A DNA stretch of 22,962 nt from RGIG8244 sp045592785 (GTDB lineage: Bacteria; Verrucomicrobiota; Lentisphaeria; Victivallales; UBA1829): positions 1 through 22,962 of the forward strand of contig JAZNVL010000001.1 of NCBI GenBank assembly GCA_045592785.1. Direction: 5' to 3'. Under the pieces are notes generated by a model. That model made no database searches. It worked only from the letters and a program-made list of their open reading frames with translations, and was not told where the DNA came from. The position numbers and the translations under genes were made by a program. This document shows positions 8,101 through 16,621 of the stretch, one piece after another (position 1 is the first letter of the stretch; every line of letters begins with the position of its first letter).

Positions 8101-8673
8101 ATGAAAAGAATTCTTTTCTCGATCGCAGCGATGCTGCTCGCCGTCACCACCGCTTGTTCCACTTATTATAAGGATGCAAACGGAGATTATTTGAAATATC
8201 CGGAATCTGCCGGATCCAGCGATTATTTCACGGAATATGAAGTCGGGAAAACACGGATCAGCGGGTCCGGAAAATCGACTGTTGTGCTGGGGATCATTCA
8301 TGCCGGAGAAGGCAAATTCTGCGCGCTGGGCAGTAATCCGAATTTGACATTGTTTGATATGATCCTGGAAGTTTTCTCTCCCACCGGGAAAGCGATCTTC
8401 AACGCCAAGAGTTCGGCGGTATATGATGCTGTCACAACGCACAATGCAGACTATCTGGTCGGCACCATGTTCTCTTATGCCGTACACAATTATCTGCTGT
8501 TCACCGTTGTGAACTGCAATATCACGGCATTCCCTGCCAAAGTAAAAAAGATCTCTCCCGCGAAAAAAATTATTCTGGATAAGGACCAGCGTCTCATTTC
8601 CGTTAATCCTGATGCCGACCTGGAAGATTTCTCTTACAAGAAAAGTCTGATCAGTCTCGATTCCCCAAAATAA
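8101..8673 (+). CDS. Putative envelope lipoprotein, TRL-like size, function unknown
   Basis: 190 residues. The N-terminus MKRILFSIAAMLLAVTTACS has a basic start, a hydrophobic core and a Cys at 19, so lipoprotein processing is likely, though TTAC is not a perfect lipobox. The mature part is mixed alpha/beta with a glycine-rich strand (KSTVVLGIIHAGEGKF), a central 'SSAVYDAVTTHNADYLVG' segment that recalls small lipoproteins whose members share an 'A...AD.l..' core, and a hydrophobic stretch at about 120-145 (MFSYAVHNYLLFTVVNCNITAFPAKVK). I do not recognise the family firmly. AAAGG precedes the ATG, and a terminator hairpin follows. It appears monocistronic. Confidence 0.65.
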   Translation: MKRILFSIAAMLLAVTTACSTYYKDANGDYLKYPESAGSSDYFTEYEVGKTRISGSGKSTVVLGIIHAGEGKFCALGSNPNLTLFDMILEVFSPTGKAIFNAKSSAVYDAVTTHNADYLVGTMFSYAVHNYLLFTVVNCNITAFPAKVKKISPAKKIILDKDQRLISVNPDADLEDFSYKKSLISLDSPK

Positions 8674-8741
8674 GCCGTTGTGATGGTCTGCGCTGAGCAA
8701 TGACGGGTGATTCCACTGTTGTTCAGCCGCAAGAAATACAA

Positions 8742-8783
8742 AGACAGCTGTGCCCCATCCGGGTTCGCAGCTGTCTCTTTTTA
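8742..8783 (+). terminator. Rho-independent terminator after the lipoprotein gene
   Basis: Perfect 9-bp stem AGACAGCTG (8742-8750) / CAGCTGTCT (8768-8776) followed by CTTTTTATAT. The minus-strand reading ends in CTTTGTATTTCTT and may also serve the convergent histidine kinase gene, whose stop is at 8791. Confidence 0.8.
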
Positions 8784-8790
8784 TATACGG

Positions 8791-10296
8791 TCACTGACAG
8801 GGAAATGTGAATGTAAACGTGGAGCCTTCCCCCTGTTTACTGCGGAAGGAAATACTGCCGTTATGCAGATCCGCAAGACGGCGGCACAATGCCAGACCGA
8901 TCCCGATGCCATCCACCACAAAACCGGGTCCGTTATCCACACGGTAGAAGTCCGTGAACAGATGCTGATGTTCCGATTCCGGAATACCGATCCCCGTGTC
9001 TGCAACATCAAGGACCGCAGAATCGCCCTCCTGCCGGAGTGTGATCGTGATACTGCCCTGTTCCGTATATTTCACCGCGTTTCCATACAGATTGATAAAA
9101 ATCTGTTTGATCATACGGGCATCGGCACGGACCATGAGTGTCTCCGGCAGGTCCAGATGGACTGCGAGTGCTTTTTTTGCCGCCAGGGGCGCAAGTACAC
9201 CGGCAGTCTCACGGATCGCAGAAGCCAGGTCAAAAGAGGTGAACACCGGTTTGAGGACTCCCGCCCCGGATTTCGCCAGATCCAGCAGGGAAACGATCAG
9301 GTCCAGAAGATGTTCCGCAGCGGTCAGGATCCGTTTGGCATAACTCTGGACTTTTTCCGGTGTGAGCCGGGCGGCACGGCCTTCCAGTAATTCACTGAAC
9401 CCGATGATGGAGTTGAGGGGCGTACGCAATTCGTGGCTCATATTGGAAAGAAACCGGTCTTTGTGCTGGTGAGCGGCAATGAGTTTTTCCGCCTGCTCCT
9501 GCAATTCACGGTTGGCGGTCTGCAATTTGCCCGCCTGCATGGAAAGACGGCGTGCCATGATGTTGAAGTCGTATTCGATCTGCCCGATCTCATCCGGGGA
9601 GATCTCCTGGAACCGGAAATCCAGATTCCCGGTCCGCAATTCCCGGGTACCGCGGGAAAGACTCTGCAAAGATCGTCTTGTCGTGCGGGCAAGCCAGGCT
9701 GCGCCCAGAGACAGATAGAGAAACGACAGCAGGAAGAATCCGAAGAAGAAGAGGAACATATACCAATATGCTCTGCGGAAATCCTGCGCCATGATCCGGG
9801 TTTCATCATGTTCCAGCATTTCCATGCGCCGCAACGCTTCCTCCATGCCCGTCAATGCGCCGGAATATTGTTCAAAAAGATGCAGGACCTTTTCCTCCGT
9901 CATGCTGCCGCCGATCGTATGATGTGCCGGGATGGCGTGATCGGCATGATACCGCAGGTCATGGACCGCAGTCCGGTATTCCGGGGAACGGCCGTAGACC
10001 TGTTCGGACATGATCTTTGCCTGATCCTGCAGAGCCAGGGCGGCACGGAGTGTACTGTCGCCGTTTTTTCTGGAACGGTCAAGTGCGAACTGACCGGCGA
10101 CCCGTCTGGCATTGAGGACGAGATCCTTTGTTTTGCGGAGCATGGCATTGCGTTCCGCGGCAGTACGGAGTATGGCATCGTGCTGCTGTTTGAAATGATT
10201 GCCTGCGAAGAGCATCAGCAGGATGAAGACCGCAGTCAGCAGAAGATAGACTGCGATGAGAAGAGCGCGTAAGTTTTTGGCGTTGGGCGCACTCAT
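8791..10296 (-). CDS. Membrane sensor histidine kinase
   Basis: 501 residues. Layout: TM1 at about 11-31, an extracytoplasmic mostly helical sensor domain at 32-174, TM2 at about 175-200, HAMP at about 200-252, a short coiled coil, HisKA with phospho-acceptor His288 in SNMSHELRTPLNSIIGFSELL, then HATPase with the N box INLYGNAVKYTEQG, G1 DVADTGIGIP and G2 VDGIGIGLALCRRLADLHNG. All key residues are present, so it should be active. Its ATG overlaps the stop of the upstream response regulator by 4 bp (ATGA), making that protein the obvious partner. The signal is unknown; co-transcription with uppP and pilT suggests an envelope or surface cue. Confidence 0.92.
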   Translation of the reverse strand: MSAPNAKNLRALLIAVYLLLTAVFILLMLFAGNHFKQQHDAILRTAAERNAMLRKTKDLVLNARRVAGQFALDRSRKNGDSTLRAALALQDQAKIMSEQVYGRSPEYRTAVHDLRYHADHAIPAHHTIGGSMTEEKVLHLFEQYSGALTGMEEALRRMEMLEHDETRIMAQDFRRAYWYMFLFFFGFFLLSFLYLSLGAAWLARTTRRSLQSLSRGTRELRTGNLDFRFQEISPDEIGQIEYDFNIMARRLSMQAGKLQTANRELQEQAEKLIAAHQHKDRFLSNMSHELRTPLNSIIGFSELLEGRAARLTPEKVQSYAKRILTAAEHLLDLIVSLLDLAKSGAGVLKPVFTSFDLASAIRETAGVLAPLAAKKALAVHLDLPETLMVRADARMIKQIFINLYGNAVKYTEQGSITITLRQEGDSAVLDVADTGIGIPESEHQHLFTDFYRVDNGPGFVVDGIGIGLALCRRLADLHNGSISFRSKQGEGSTFTFTFPCQ

Positions 10297-10889
10297 GCCA
10301 GATTCAGGTCTGCCATTTTCTGGATCGCCGCCACCAGTTTGGCAAGACGTACCGGCTTATCCAGAAGAATATCCGCAGAAAGGGCCTCCAATTCCCCTTT
10401 GAGTTCCGGGGAAAGATGGGCACTGGCGATAATGACACGCATCCCGCTGTTGGCTTCGTCCTGACGGATCAGTTTCAACAGTTCCGTCCCGTTCATATTG
10501 GGCATACGGATATCCAGGATCAAAAGGTCCGGACGCCAGGAACCGATCAGCATGGCTCCCTGTAAGCCGTCACCTGCCTCACGCAGTTCGTATCCCTGAA
10601 ATTCTTCCAGCGCATCATGCACGAACTCGCGGAATGCTTCGTCATCGTCCACCACCAGGATCTTCACGGGTTCTTCCTCTGCGGAAACGGCGGGTGCAGC
10701 CCCGCCGGACCGTGTGAGACCGCGCCGGACGGCGAACTCATCCAGTTCCGCAATGGTGAACCGGTAATGTCCGCCGGGGGTGACACCGCCGGAGATCAAT
10801 CCCTGCTTGATCCAATTGGTAAGACTGGAGCGGGAAACGCCCAGATAATGTGCTGCATCGTTTGTTTTGAGCAACTTGTTTTTATCCAT
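10293..10889 (-). CDS. Response regulator with N-terminal MerR/excisionase-type HTH and C-terminal receiver
   Basis: 198 residues. Residues 1-58 form an HTH_17/MerR-like DNA-binding domain (LLKTNDAAHYLGVSRSSLTNWIKQG, then GGHYRFTIAELDEF). A short Ala/Glu linker follows, and 75-196 is a receiver domain: acidic cluster DDD 81-83, phospho-acceptor Asp126 in LLILDIRMPNMNG, Ser156 and Lys178 in LLDKPV. This domain order is the reverse of most response regulators, where the receiver comes first. GGAGG lies 5 nt before the ATG. It starts 12 bp after the uppP stop and overlaps the histidine kinase by 4 bp, so it is that kinase's likely target and a transcription regulator. Confidence 0.9.
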   Translation of the reverse strand: MDKNKLLKTNDAAHYLGVSRSSLTNWIKQGLISGGVTPGGHYRFTIAELDEFAVRRGLTRSGGAAPAVSAEEEPVKILVVDDDEAFREFVHDALEEFQGYELREAGDGLQGAMLIGSWRPDLLILDIRMPNMNGTELLKLIRQDEANSGMRVIIASAHLSPELKGELEALSADILLDKPVRLAKLVAAIQKMADLNLA

Positions 10890-10901
10890 TGCCGCCTCCT
10901 G

Positions 10902-11711
10902 TTAAATCACATGTGTAAAATAAAGCACAAACACCACGATCGCCAGTGCGATACGATACCAGCCGAAAGGCTTGAAGTCATGTTTGCGGATATACTTCAT
11001 AAAGAGCGCGATCACGCCCCAGGCTACCAGAAACGCCGTCACAAAACCGATGGCAAGCGCGATCCATTCCGTCCCGCTGACACGGGCGCCGTGTTTCAAC
11101 AGGGTGTACCCGGATGCCGCAAACATGGTCGGGATCGCAAGAAAAAAGGAGAATTCCGCCGCCAGCGGACGGGAACAGCCGAAGAACATACCGCCCACGA
11201 TGGTGGCAGCCGAACGGGAAACGCCGGGAATCATGGCGATACACTGGCAGCACCCGATCCCGATGGCACGCCACCAGGAGAGTTCCGCGAATTCCTCCAT
11301 CACAGAGCCTTTCCGTTTGGTGGAATCGGCAACGATGATGAATACACCGCCCAGGAACAATGCGATGGCAACGGTAACTGCGTTATACAGTTTCTCCTGG
11401 ATCAGACTGCCCAGCAATCCGCCCACGATCACAGCAGGGACCATGGCGGCGGCAATTTTCAGCCAGAAGAAAAACCAGGGTTTCAGATCAGCTTTTTTCA
11501 GCGAGGCGGGGAAGATCTTTTTGGCGAAGTACACTACAACAGCCAGAATGGAGCCGAGCTGGACCACCACTTCAAACATATCGCTGAAGGGTTTGCCCAT
11601 GGCAAGAAATTGATCGAAAAGGATCATGTGTCCGGTACTGCTCACCGGCAGGAACTCGGTCAAGCCCTGCACGATCCCCTGCAAAAATGATTTCCAATAT
11701 AAAGGGTCCAT
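10902..11711 (-). CDS. uppP: Undecaprenyl-diphosphatase
   Basis: 269 residues, the normal length for UppP/BacA. It dephosphorylates undecaprenyl pyrophosphate to recycle the lipid carrier for peptidoglycan and other wall polymers; overproduction is known to raise bacitracin tolerance in other bacteria. Both signature motifs are intact: IVQGLTEFLPVSSTGHMIL near the N-terminus and IPGVSRSAATIVGGM in the middle. Roughly seven to eight hydrophobic segments are seen. It sits 19 bp after pilT and 12 bp before the regulator gene, in one apparent transcript. Confidence 0.95.
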   Translation of the reverse strand: MDPLYWKSFLQGIVQGLTEFLPVSSTGHMILFDQFLAMGKPFSDMFEVVVQLGSILAVVVYFAKKIFPASLKKADLKPWFFFWLKIAAAMVPAVIVGGLLGSLIQEKLYNAVTVAIALFLGGVFIIVADSTKRKGSVMEEFAELSWWRAIGIGCCQCIAMIPGVSRSAATIVGGMFFGCSRPLAAEFSFFLAIPTMFAASGYTLLKHGARVSGTEWIALAIGFVTAFLVAWGVIALFMKYIRKHDFKPFGWYRIALAIVVFVLYFTHVI

Positions 11712-11730
11712 AGTTTCCGTTCTTCCTCAA

Positions 11731-12825
11731 TCAGCTCATGGAGCCGCCGCCCACAAAGATCCCTTTCAGGTTCATGCGGAGTGCTTCCGGTTCCGCGGAG
11801 GCTTCCAACCCCACCTGCTCCGTGATCTCGCCGTTATTGATCCGCTGAAGAAGTGAGCCGTTGAACGTGATCATGCCGTCTTCTTTTCCCGCCTGGATCG
11901 CATCGGAAAGACGTTCCAGTTCGTTCTCGCGGATGTATTTCTGGATCAGAGGAGTATTGATCATGATCTCATTCACGGGAACAACGCCGCCGCCGATGGC
12001 TTTCGGCAGAAGACGCTGTGCGATGGTCGCCTGAAGGTTCAACGCCAGAGATTCACGGATCGCATCCTGTTCCGATTTCGGGAAAAAGTCCAGAATACGG
12101 TTGATTGCCTGGGACGCGTTGGTCGCGTGCAGGGTGGAAAGGACCATGTGACCCGTATCCGCGGCCTGCAATGCAGATTCGAAACTCTGCTTGTCACGCA
12201 TTTCCCCCACCATGATAATATCCGGGTCCTGACGGAGCGCGTGGGAAAGCGCACTCTGGAAACTGTTGGTATCCAATCCCACTTCCCGCTGCTCGAACAT
12301 GCACATCTCATCCGGGAATTCGTATTCGATGGGATCCTCGATCGTGATCACATGACGGGGAAAGTTTTTGTTCACATGGTCCAGCATGGCGGCAAGCGTG
12401 GTGGATTTCCCGCTGCCGGTGGTCCCGCACACAATGATGATCCCGCGTTTTGCTTCCGAGATCTTTTTGATAACGGGGGGCAGCGTCAATTGATCCAGAC
12501 TCATGATCTTGCTTTTCACATGGCGCAGAGTCATGGCGTGCATGGCACGCTGCTTATGGATATTCACACGGAATCTGCCGATCCCATCCGGGGCATACGA
12601 AAGGTCGGCATCCCCGGTCTCTGCATAGATCTTCTTCTGTTCCGGAGTAGTCATCACGTCCACAAGTTCTTCCATGAAGGCATGATCCGGCACGAAATCC
12701 AGGGGGACCATATCCCCGGCGATCCGCAAAGAGACGCCGGATCCCTCTTTCACATGCCAGTCTGATGCGCGGTTTTCGATCCCCTGCTGCAGGATCGAAT
12801 GAAACAGTTCGATATTTTCACTCAT
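11731..12825 (-). CDS. pilT: Type IV pilus retraction ATPase PilT
   Basis: 364 residues. Hexameric cytoplasmic ATPase that drives disassembly of type IV pili. Motifs: Walker A CGTTGSGKST (133-142), Asp box VITIEDPIEYEF (159-170), Walker B DPDIIMVGEMRD (200-211), His box STLHATNASQAINRI (230-244). An N-terminal PAS-like domain precedes. Size and motif set fit PilT or PilU rather than the larger extension ATPase PilB. AAGGAGT lies about 9 nt before the ATG. First gene of the pilT-uppP-regulator-kinase run. No pilB, pilC or pilD is in the window, although prepilin-like genes occur at 19.8-22.5 kb. Confidence 0.93.
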   Translation of the reverse strand: MSENIELFHSILQQGIENRASDWHVKEGSGVSLRIAGDMVPLDFVPDHAFMEELVDVMTTPEQKKIYAETGDADLSYAPDGIGRFRVNIHKQRAMHAMTLRHVKSKIMSLDQLTLPPVIKKISEAKRGIIIVCGTTGSGKSTTLAAMLDHVNKNFPRHVITIEDPIEYEFPDEMCMFEQREVGLDTNSFQSALSHALRQDPDIIMVGEMRDKQSFESALQAADTGHMVLSTLHATNASQAINRILDFFPKSEQDAIRESLALNLQATIAQRLLPKAIGGGVVPVNEIMINTPLIQKYIRENELERLSDAIQAGKEDGMITFNGSLLQRINNGEITEQVGLEASAEPEALRMNLKGIFVGGGSMS

Positions 12826-12866
12826 GGCTCAACACTCCTTTGTGTATACTTTTACATATTAACGGT

Positions 12867-12895
12867 AAGATAACACATGATAGGGGATTTTTCAA
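12867..12895 (-). promoter_or_regulatory. Candidate promoter of the pilT operon
   Basis: Minus strand: TTGAAA (12895-12890), 17-bp spacer, TATCTT (12872-12867). About 35 nt of leader would precede the pilT ATG at 12825. Confidence 0.45.
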
Positions 12896-12976
12896 CAGAA
12901 AAAATGCTTTTTCTCTGTTATTTTTTACAGAAAATACCATTTTTGTTGTTTTTTATAAAATTTTATCCCCGCTTTC

Positions 12977-13004
12977 TTGAAAGAAATAAAATCACGGGTA
13001 TATT
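12977..13004 (+). promoter_or_regulatory. Promoter of ilvD
   Basis: TTGAAA (12977-12982), 16-bp spacer, TATATT (12999-13004). Transcription from about 13011 gives a 28-nt leader holding AGAAGGAAA before the ATG at 13039. The longer upstream-extended reading frame would start before this promoter and is therefore unlikely. No leader peptide or attenuator is seen. Confidence 0.7.
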
Positions 13005-13038
13005 ATTGATGAATCTAATCAACAGAAGGAAATTCATC

Positions 13039-14676
13039 ATGGATTCTTACAGCAATACCGTCAAGTCCGGTGTCAAATGCGCACCGCAGCGTTCTCTCCT
13101 CAAAGCTCTGGGGTACACCTCGGAACAGATCAGAAAACCCTTCATCGGGATCGTCAATTCCTTCAATGAAGTCGTGCCCGGACACATCCATTTGCAGAAT
13201 ATCGCCCGCGCCGTGAAAGACGGTGTACTTGCCAACGGCGGAACGCCCTTCGAATTCAATTCCATTGCCGTGTGCGACGGGATCGCCATGGGACACGAAG
13301 GCATGAAGTATTCTCTCTGTTCCCGGGAACTCATTGCGGACAGCATCGAATGTATGGCGCGCGCCCACGGATTCGATGCGCTGGTCTTCATCCCCAACTG
13401 CGATAAGGTCGTCCCCGGTATGCTTATGGCTGCCGCACGCCTTAACCGTCCCGCCATCTTCGTTTCCGGCGGGCCCATGCTCTCCTGGAATCAGCGGGAC
13501 CTGAACAGTGTGTTCGAAGCAGTGGGTTCCGTCAAAGCGGGAAAGATGTCCGAAGAGGAACTCGGAAAGATCGAAGACAGTTCCTGTCCCGGCTGCGGGT
13601 CCTGTTCCGGCATGTTCACCGCCAACAGCATGAACTGTCTTTGCGAAGCATTGGGCATGGCATTGCCGGGGAACGGGACAGCGCCCGCCGTATTTGCGGA
13701 ACGGATCCGGATGGCGAAGGAAGCAGGCGCACAGGTCATGCGACTGCTGGAAATGAATCTGTGTCCCCGTGACATCATGACGGCAGACGCGCTGCAAAAT
13801 GCGTTGACCGTGGATATGGCACTGGGCTGTTCCACCAATTCCGCACTGCATCTGCCTGCCATTGCCGCGGAAGCGGGCGTGGAACTCTCTCTGCGTTCCA
13901 TCAATCCCATCAGCGAAAAAACACCCAATTACTGCCGTCTGGCTCCCGCCGGATCCCATCACATGCAAGACCTGCACCAGGCGGGCGGCGTTCATGCGGT
14001 CATGAAAAAAATCACGGACCTGCTCCATCTGGATAATCCCACCGTCACCGGGAAAACCCTGGGGGAAAATATTGCCGCCGCCATCGACGGGGATCCGGAA
14101 GTCATCCACAAGTATTCCGATTGCGGCGGGCTTGCCGCTCTCTTCGGAAACCTGGCGCCGGATGGCTCCATCGTCAAACGCTGTGCGGTCCGCGAAGAAA
14201 TGATGGATTTCACCGGGACTGCCCGGGTTTTTGATTCCGAAGAAGAAGCCATCGATGCCATCTTCGGCGGCAGGATCCAAAAGGGCGACGTGGTGGTCAT
14301 CCGTTACGAAGGGCCCGCCGGCGGACCCGGGATGCGGGAAATGCTTTCCCCCACCTCCGCCATCGTCGGAATGGGGTTGGACAGCGATGTGGCTCTCATC
14401 ACGGACGGACGGTTCTCCGGTGCGACCCGTGGTGCCGCCATCGGACATATCTCACCGGAAGCAGCGGCGGGCGGCCCCATTGCCTATGTGAAGGAAGGGG
14501 ACCGGATCCACATTGACATTGCCGGGTATTCCATTACGCTTCTTGTTTCCGATGAAGAAATGGCGGAACGCAGAAAGACCATGGAGATCAAACCGCCGAA
14601 ACAGCTTTCCGGTTACCTGAAACGGTATTCCAAACAAGTCGCTTCCGCCGCAAAAGGCGCGGTTCTGAACGGGTGA
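13039..14676 (+). CDS. ilvD: Dihydroxy-acid dehydratase
   Basis: 545 residues, normal length. Iron-sulfur enzyme of valine, leucine and isoleucine synthesis that dehydrates 2,3-dihydroxy acids to 2-keto acids. Visible: metal-site Asp80 in AVCDGIAMGHEGM, cluster ligands Cys121 in IPNCDKVVPGM and Cys189 in SCPGCGSCSGMFTANSM, and the C-terminal active-site region DGRFSGATRGAAIGHISPEAA. The start is set by the promoter and the AGAAGGAAA site. No other ilv or leu genes are in the window. The sirtuin gene starts 4 bp after its stop, so the two are co-transcribed. Confidence 0.95.
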   Translation: MDSYSNTVKSGVKCAPQRSLLKALGYTSEQIRKPFIGIVNSFNEVVPGHIHLQNIARAVKDGVLANGGTPFEFNSIAVCDGIAMGHEGMKYSLCSRELIADSIECMARAHGFDALVFIPNCDKVVPGMLMAAARLNRPAIFVSGGPMLSWNQRDLNSVFEAVGSVKAGKMSEEELGKIEDSSCPGCGSCSGMFTANSMNCLCEALGMALPGNGTAPAVFAERIRMAKEAGAQVMRLLEMNLCPRDIMTADALQNALTVDMALGCSTNSALHLPAIAAEAGVELSLRSINPISEKTPNYCRLAPAGSHHMQDLHQAGGVHAVMKKITDLLHLDNPTVTGKTLGENIAAAIDGDPEVIHKYSDCGGLAALFGNLAPDGSIVKRCAVREEMMDFTGTARVFDSEEEAIDAIFGGRIQKGDVVVIRYEGPAGGPGMREMLSPTSAIVGMGLDSDVALITDGRFSGATRGAAIGHISPEAAAGGPIAYVKEGDRIHIDIAGYSITLLVSDEEMAERRKTMEIKPPKQLSGYLKRYSKQVASAAKGAVLNG

Positions 14677-14680
14677 CTTC

Positions 14681-15448
14681 ATGAATGAAAAGTACCGGGA
14701 ATGTTTTGAACTGATCGATCATGCGGATCGTGTCTGCGTGCTGACAGGCGCGGGAGTTTCCACGCTTTCCGGCATCCCGGATTTCCGGGGCAGAAACGGG
14801 TTCTTCACGTCCGGGGAAAACAATTGGCACGGACACAGCAAGGAAGAGTTGTTCGACATCGATTTTCTGAAAGCGGAGCCGGAAGTCTTCTATCAATTCG
14901 CCCTGGAATTCCTGTATCCCATGCTGGAGAAAACGCCATCCATCGCGCATACCACGCTCGCCGCCATGCAGACACGGAACATCTGTCAGACCGTATTCAC
15001 ACAGAATATCGACAATCTGCACGGGAAAGCAGGCGGAAGATCCGTAGTGGAACTCCACGGGACCATGAACGGATTCGTCTGTCTCCAATGCGGTGATTAC
15101 TTTTCGCTGGAAGAACTTCTGCCTTCGATCCGGCAGGGGGAAGTCCCGTACTGTCCCTGCGGCGGACTGGTGAAGCCGGATGTCATTTTCTACGGAGAGG
15201 CGTTGAACGAAAATGCACTCACCCGTGCGTTCCGTGAATGTGAAAAAGCAGAGGTCCTGCTGGTCATGGGGACCAGTCTCACCGTCAATCCGGTGGCATC
15301 ACTGCCCCAGTTCACAAAAATGGGCGGGGGAAAAGTGGTGATCGTGAACAGCCAGGCGACATCCTTCGATCCTTCCGCCGCGTTCTGCTTCGACGACATC
15401 GCCGGATTCTGTCAGGCGGCGCAGGAATATTTCCATCTGCAGGCGTAA
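14681..15448 (+). CDS. Sir2-family NAD-dependent protein deacylase
   Basis: 255 residues. Sirtuins remove acyl groups from lysine using NAD. Motifs: GAGVSTLSGIPDFRG (23-37) for NAD binding, TQNIDNLHG (about 107-115), catalytic His in VELHGTMNGF, a zinc site built from CLQC and a CPC pair, KPDVIFYGEAL, GTSLTVNPVASLP and IVNSQ near the end. The second half of the zinc site is C-x-C rather than C-x-x-C, a variant seen in some bacterial members. It follows ilvD by 4 bp, which suggests joint expression with branched-chain amino acid synthesis; whether it acts on IlvD or other metabolic enzymes is unknown. Confidence 0.92.
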   Translation: MNEKYRECFELIDHADRVCVLTGAGVSTLSGIPDFRGRNGFFTSGENNWHGHSKEELFDIDFLKAEPEVFYQFALEFLYPMLEKTPSIAHTTLAAMQTRNICQTVFTQNIDNLHGKAGGRSVVELHGTMNGFVCLQCGDYFSLEELLPSIRQGEVPYCPCGGLVKPDVIFYGEALNENALTRAFRECEKAEVLLVMGTSLTVNPVASLPQFTKMGGGKVVIVNSQATSFDPSAAFCFDDIAGFCQAAQEYFHLQA

Positions 15449-15467
15449 ACGGTTTTATCCGTTTGCG
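15444..15467. terminator. Hairpin spanning both convergent stop codons
   Basis: A 9-bp stem with one G-U pair, CGTAAACGG (15444-15452) and CCGTTTGCG (15459-15467), loop TTTTAT. It contains the stop codon of the sirtuin gene and that of the convergent chimeric ORF. No proper T tract follows in either direction, so terminator activity is uncertain. Confidence 0.35.
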
Positions 15468-15991
15468 TTCCGGCGTTCCCGGATATGCTGCCGCACGTTT
15501 GCGAAGGAACAATAGGATGCCCGTGGACGATATTTGAGTTTCCCGTGTTCGAGAAAATAATCGGCGGCTTTCCGGTTCAAACTTCCATCCGCCATCACAA
15601 ATTGTCCGTGGAAGCCCAGATTGTTTTGCAGTTCTTCCGAGGGTTCCCCCAGATTATCGGTCCATTCCCCGGGAAACAGCGCAAGAAAACGGGGATTGGA
15701 GTTCAGCCAGGTCGTCGTGGCAAGCGTATGACAGCCGCATTGTTCCGCCCCATCCATGATCCGTTCCAGTTCGCAGAAAAAGTAAGATTCATCCGCATGA
15801 AATGCTTTTGAAAGGGAAGTTCTTCCCTTGAACAAAAGAATTTTTTTAAGTTTCTCATGTTCAAATATTCTATTCAAAACCCACGAAACCCAATAATCTT
15901 TTTCGATCATATCAGGACGGATACCGATTTCAGAGGCAACTTGCGTAAAAATTGCCCGACGTTCCTTTTCTGAAACAGTTTTTAATGGCAT
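15455..15991 (-). pseudogene. AbiEii toxin remnant fused in frame to the tail of a host gene
   Basis: 178-residue chimeric ORF. Residues 1-65 match the start of AbiEii-type nucleotidyltransferase toxins (IEKDYWVSWVLNRIFE, LLFKGRTSLSKAF). In the family this is followed at once by an 'SEDIDL' metal-binding stretch; here it is absent, and the usual KGGTSLSK has become KGRTSLSK. From about residue 66 the sequence changes to GC-rich host-like codons coding CELERIMDGAEQ, TTWLNSNPRFLALFPGEW and LGFHGQFVMADGSLNRKAADY, which resembles the end of an unrelated family of unknown function. A perfect AGGAGG precedes the ATG, so it may still be translated, 15 bp after the antitoxin gene. Toxin activity should be lost. 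Confidence 0.7.
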
Positions 15992-16006
15992 AATAAAATC
16001 CTCCTC

Positions 16007-16609
16007 TTATTGAGCCAGACAACAAATCATTTTATGAATCCGTCCCGGCACCAGAACCGTATCTATTTTGATTTCTTCCCATTGTTCATAAGAAAACGCA
16101 GCCTTTATTTTCGCTCTCATATCCTCTTCTTCTGCAAGTTCGCCCAGTGTTCTTAATGCCTGCACTAACATTCGGCTTTGAATCAATTTCGGGGTAAAAT
16201 CTTTTCTTGATGCATTTTGAAAGTGAATTTTTTGCGTTCCTATTTCAAAAATACGCCCGGGACCATCCCAAAGGTAAATGCAATGGGCTTGAATTTGAGT
16301 TGATAAACGCAAATAATTCAGAGCGGCATTCCCCGTAGGCTGTATTTGCCGCCCCATATTTTTGGCGATAGCAGCAGCAACTTTATCCAAATCCGGAGAA
16401 ACATTGCGATGTAAAATTTCGCTGTACATAGGGTAGTCATAAATTCCGCGAAGCAACTTCCTGATTTTCCCTTCTTTCTCCAAATGAAACAGTGCTGTAT
16501 CAATGTCATTTCTTTTGAAATAAGGCAAAAAATCCTTCGCTGAAAATGACCATCCCCGGCCATTTTCAGAAATTATTTTCCAGATTTTATCTTTGATCGA
16601 CTGATACAT
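16007..16609 (-). CDS. AbiEi-type antitoxin, DUF6088 family
   Basis: 200 residues. Antitoxin of the type IV AbiE system; family members have an N-terminal winged-helix DNA-binding domain that represses their own operon and a C-terminal antitoxin domain. Here IWKIISENGRGWSFSAKDFLPYF and DTALFHLEKEGKIRKLLRGIYDYP form the winged helix, and LDKVAAAIAKNMGRQIQPTGNAALNYLRLS plus IYLWDGPGRIFEIGTQKIHF follow the DUF6088 pattern. I start at ATG 16609, preceded by GAGGTG, rather than 20 codons upstream. AT-rich codon use differs from neighbours. Its toxin partner downstream is truncated, so it is probably an orphan antitoxin or regulator. Confidence 0.85.
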   Translation of the reverse strand: MYQSIKDKIWKIISENGRGWSFSAKDFLPYFKRNDIDTALFHLEKEGKIRKLLRGIYDYPMYSEILHRNVSPDLDKVAAAIAKNMGRQIQPTGNAALNYLRLSTQIQAHCIYLWDGPGRIFEIGTQKIHFQNASRKDFTPKLIQSRMLVQALRTLGELAEEEDMRAKIKAAFSYEQWEEIKIDTVLVPGRIHKMICCLAQ

Positions 16610-16621
16610 ACTCACCTCATG

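Noticed and set aside
12877..13038. Upstream extension of ilvD by 54 codons
   Set aside because: It begins before the likely promoter at 12977-13004 and codes low-complexity Phe/Leu sequence; the ATG at 13039 has a proper ribosome binding site and gives the family's normal N-terminus.
13015..14448. Long minus-strand frame opposite ilvD
   Set aside because: Shadow of the strongly supported ilvD gene; His/Gly/Asp-rich composition with no family resemblance. The same applies to long frames opposite fhs, the M42 gene, holA, the histidine kinase and uppP.
15805..15838. Nested inverted repeat CTTTTG, AAGGGAAG / CTTCCCTT, CAAAAG near the chimera junction
   Set aside because: It falls on the codons for LFKGRTSLSK, which are nearly palindromic in this family by codon choice; the Gly-to-Arg change completes the symmetry. 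Not convincing as a mobile-element end.
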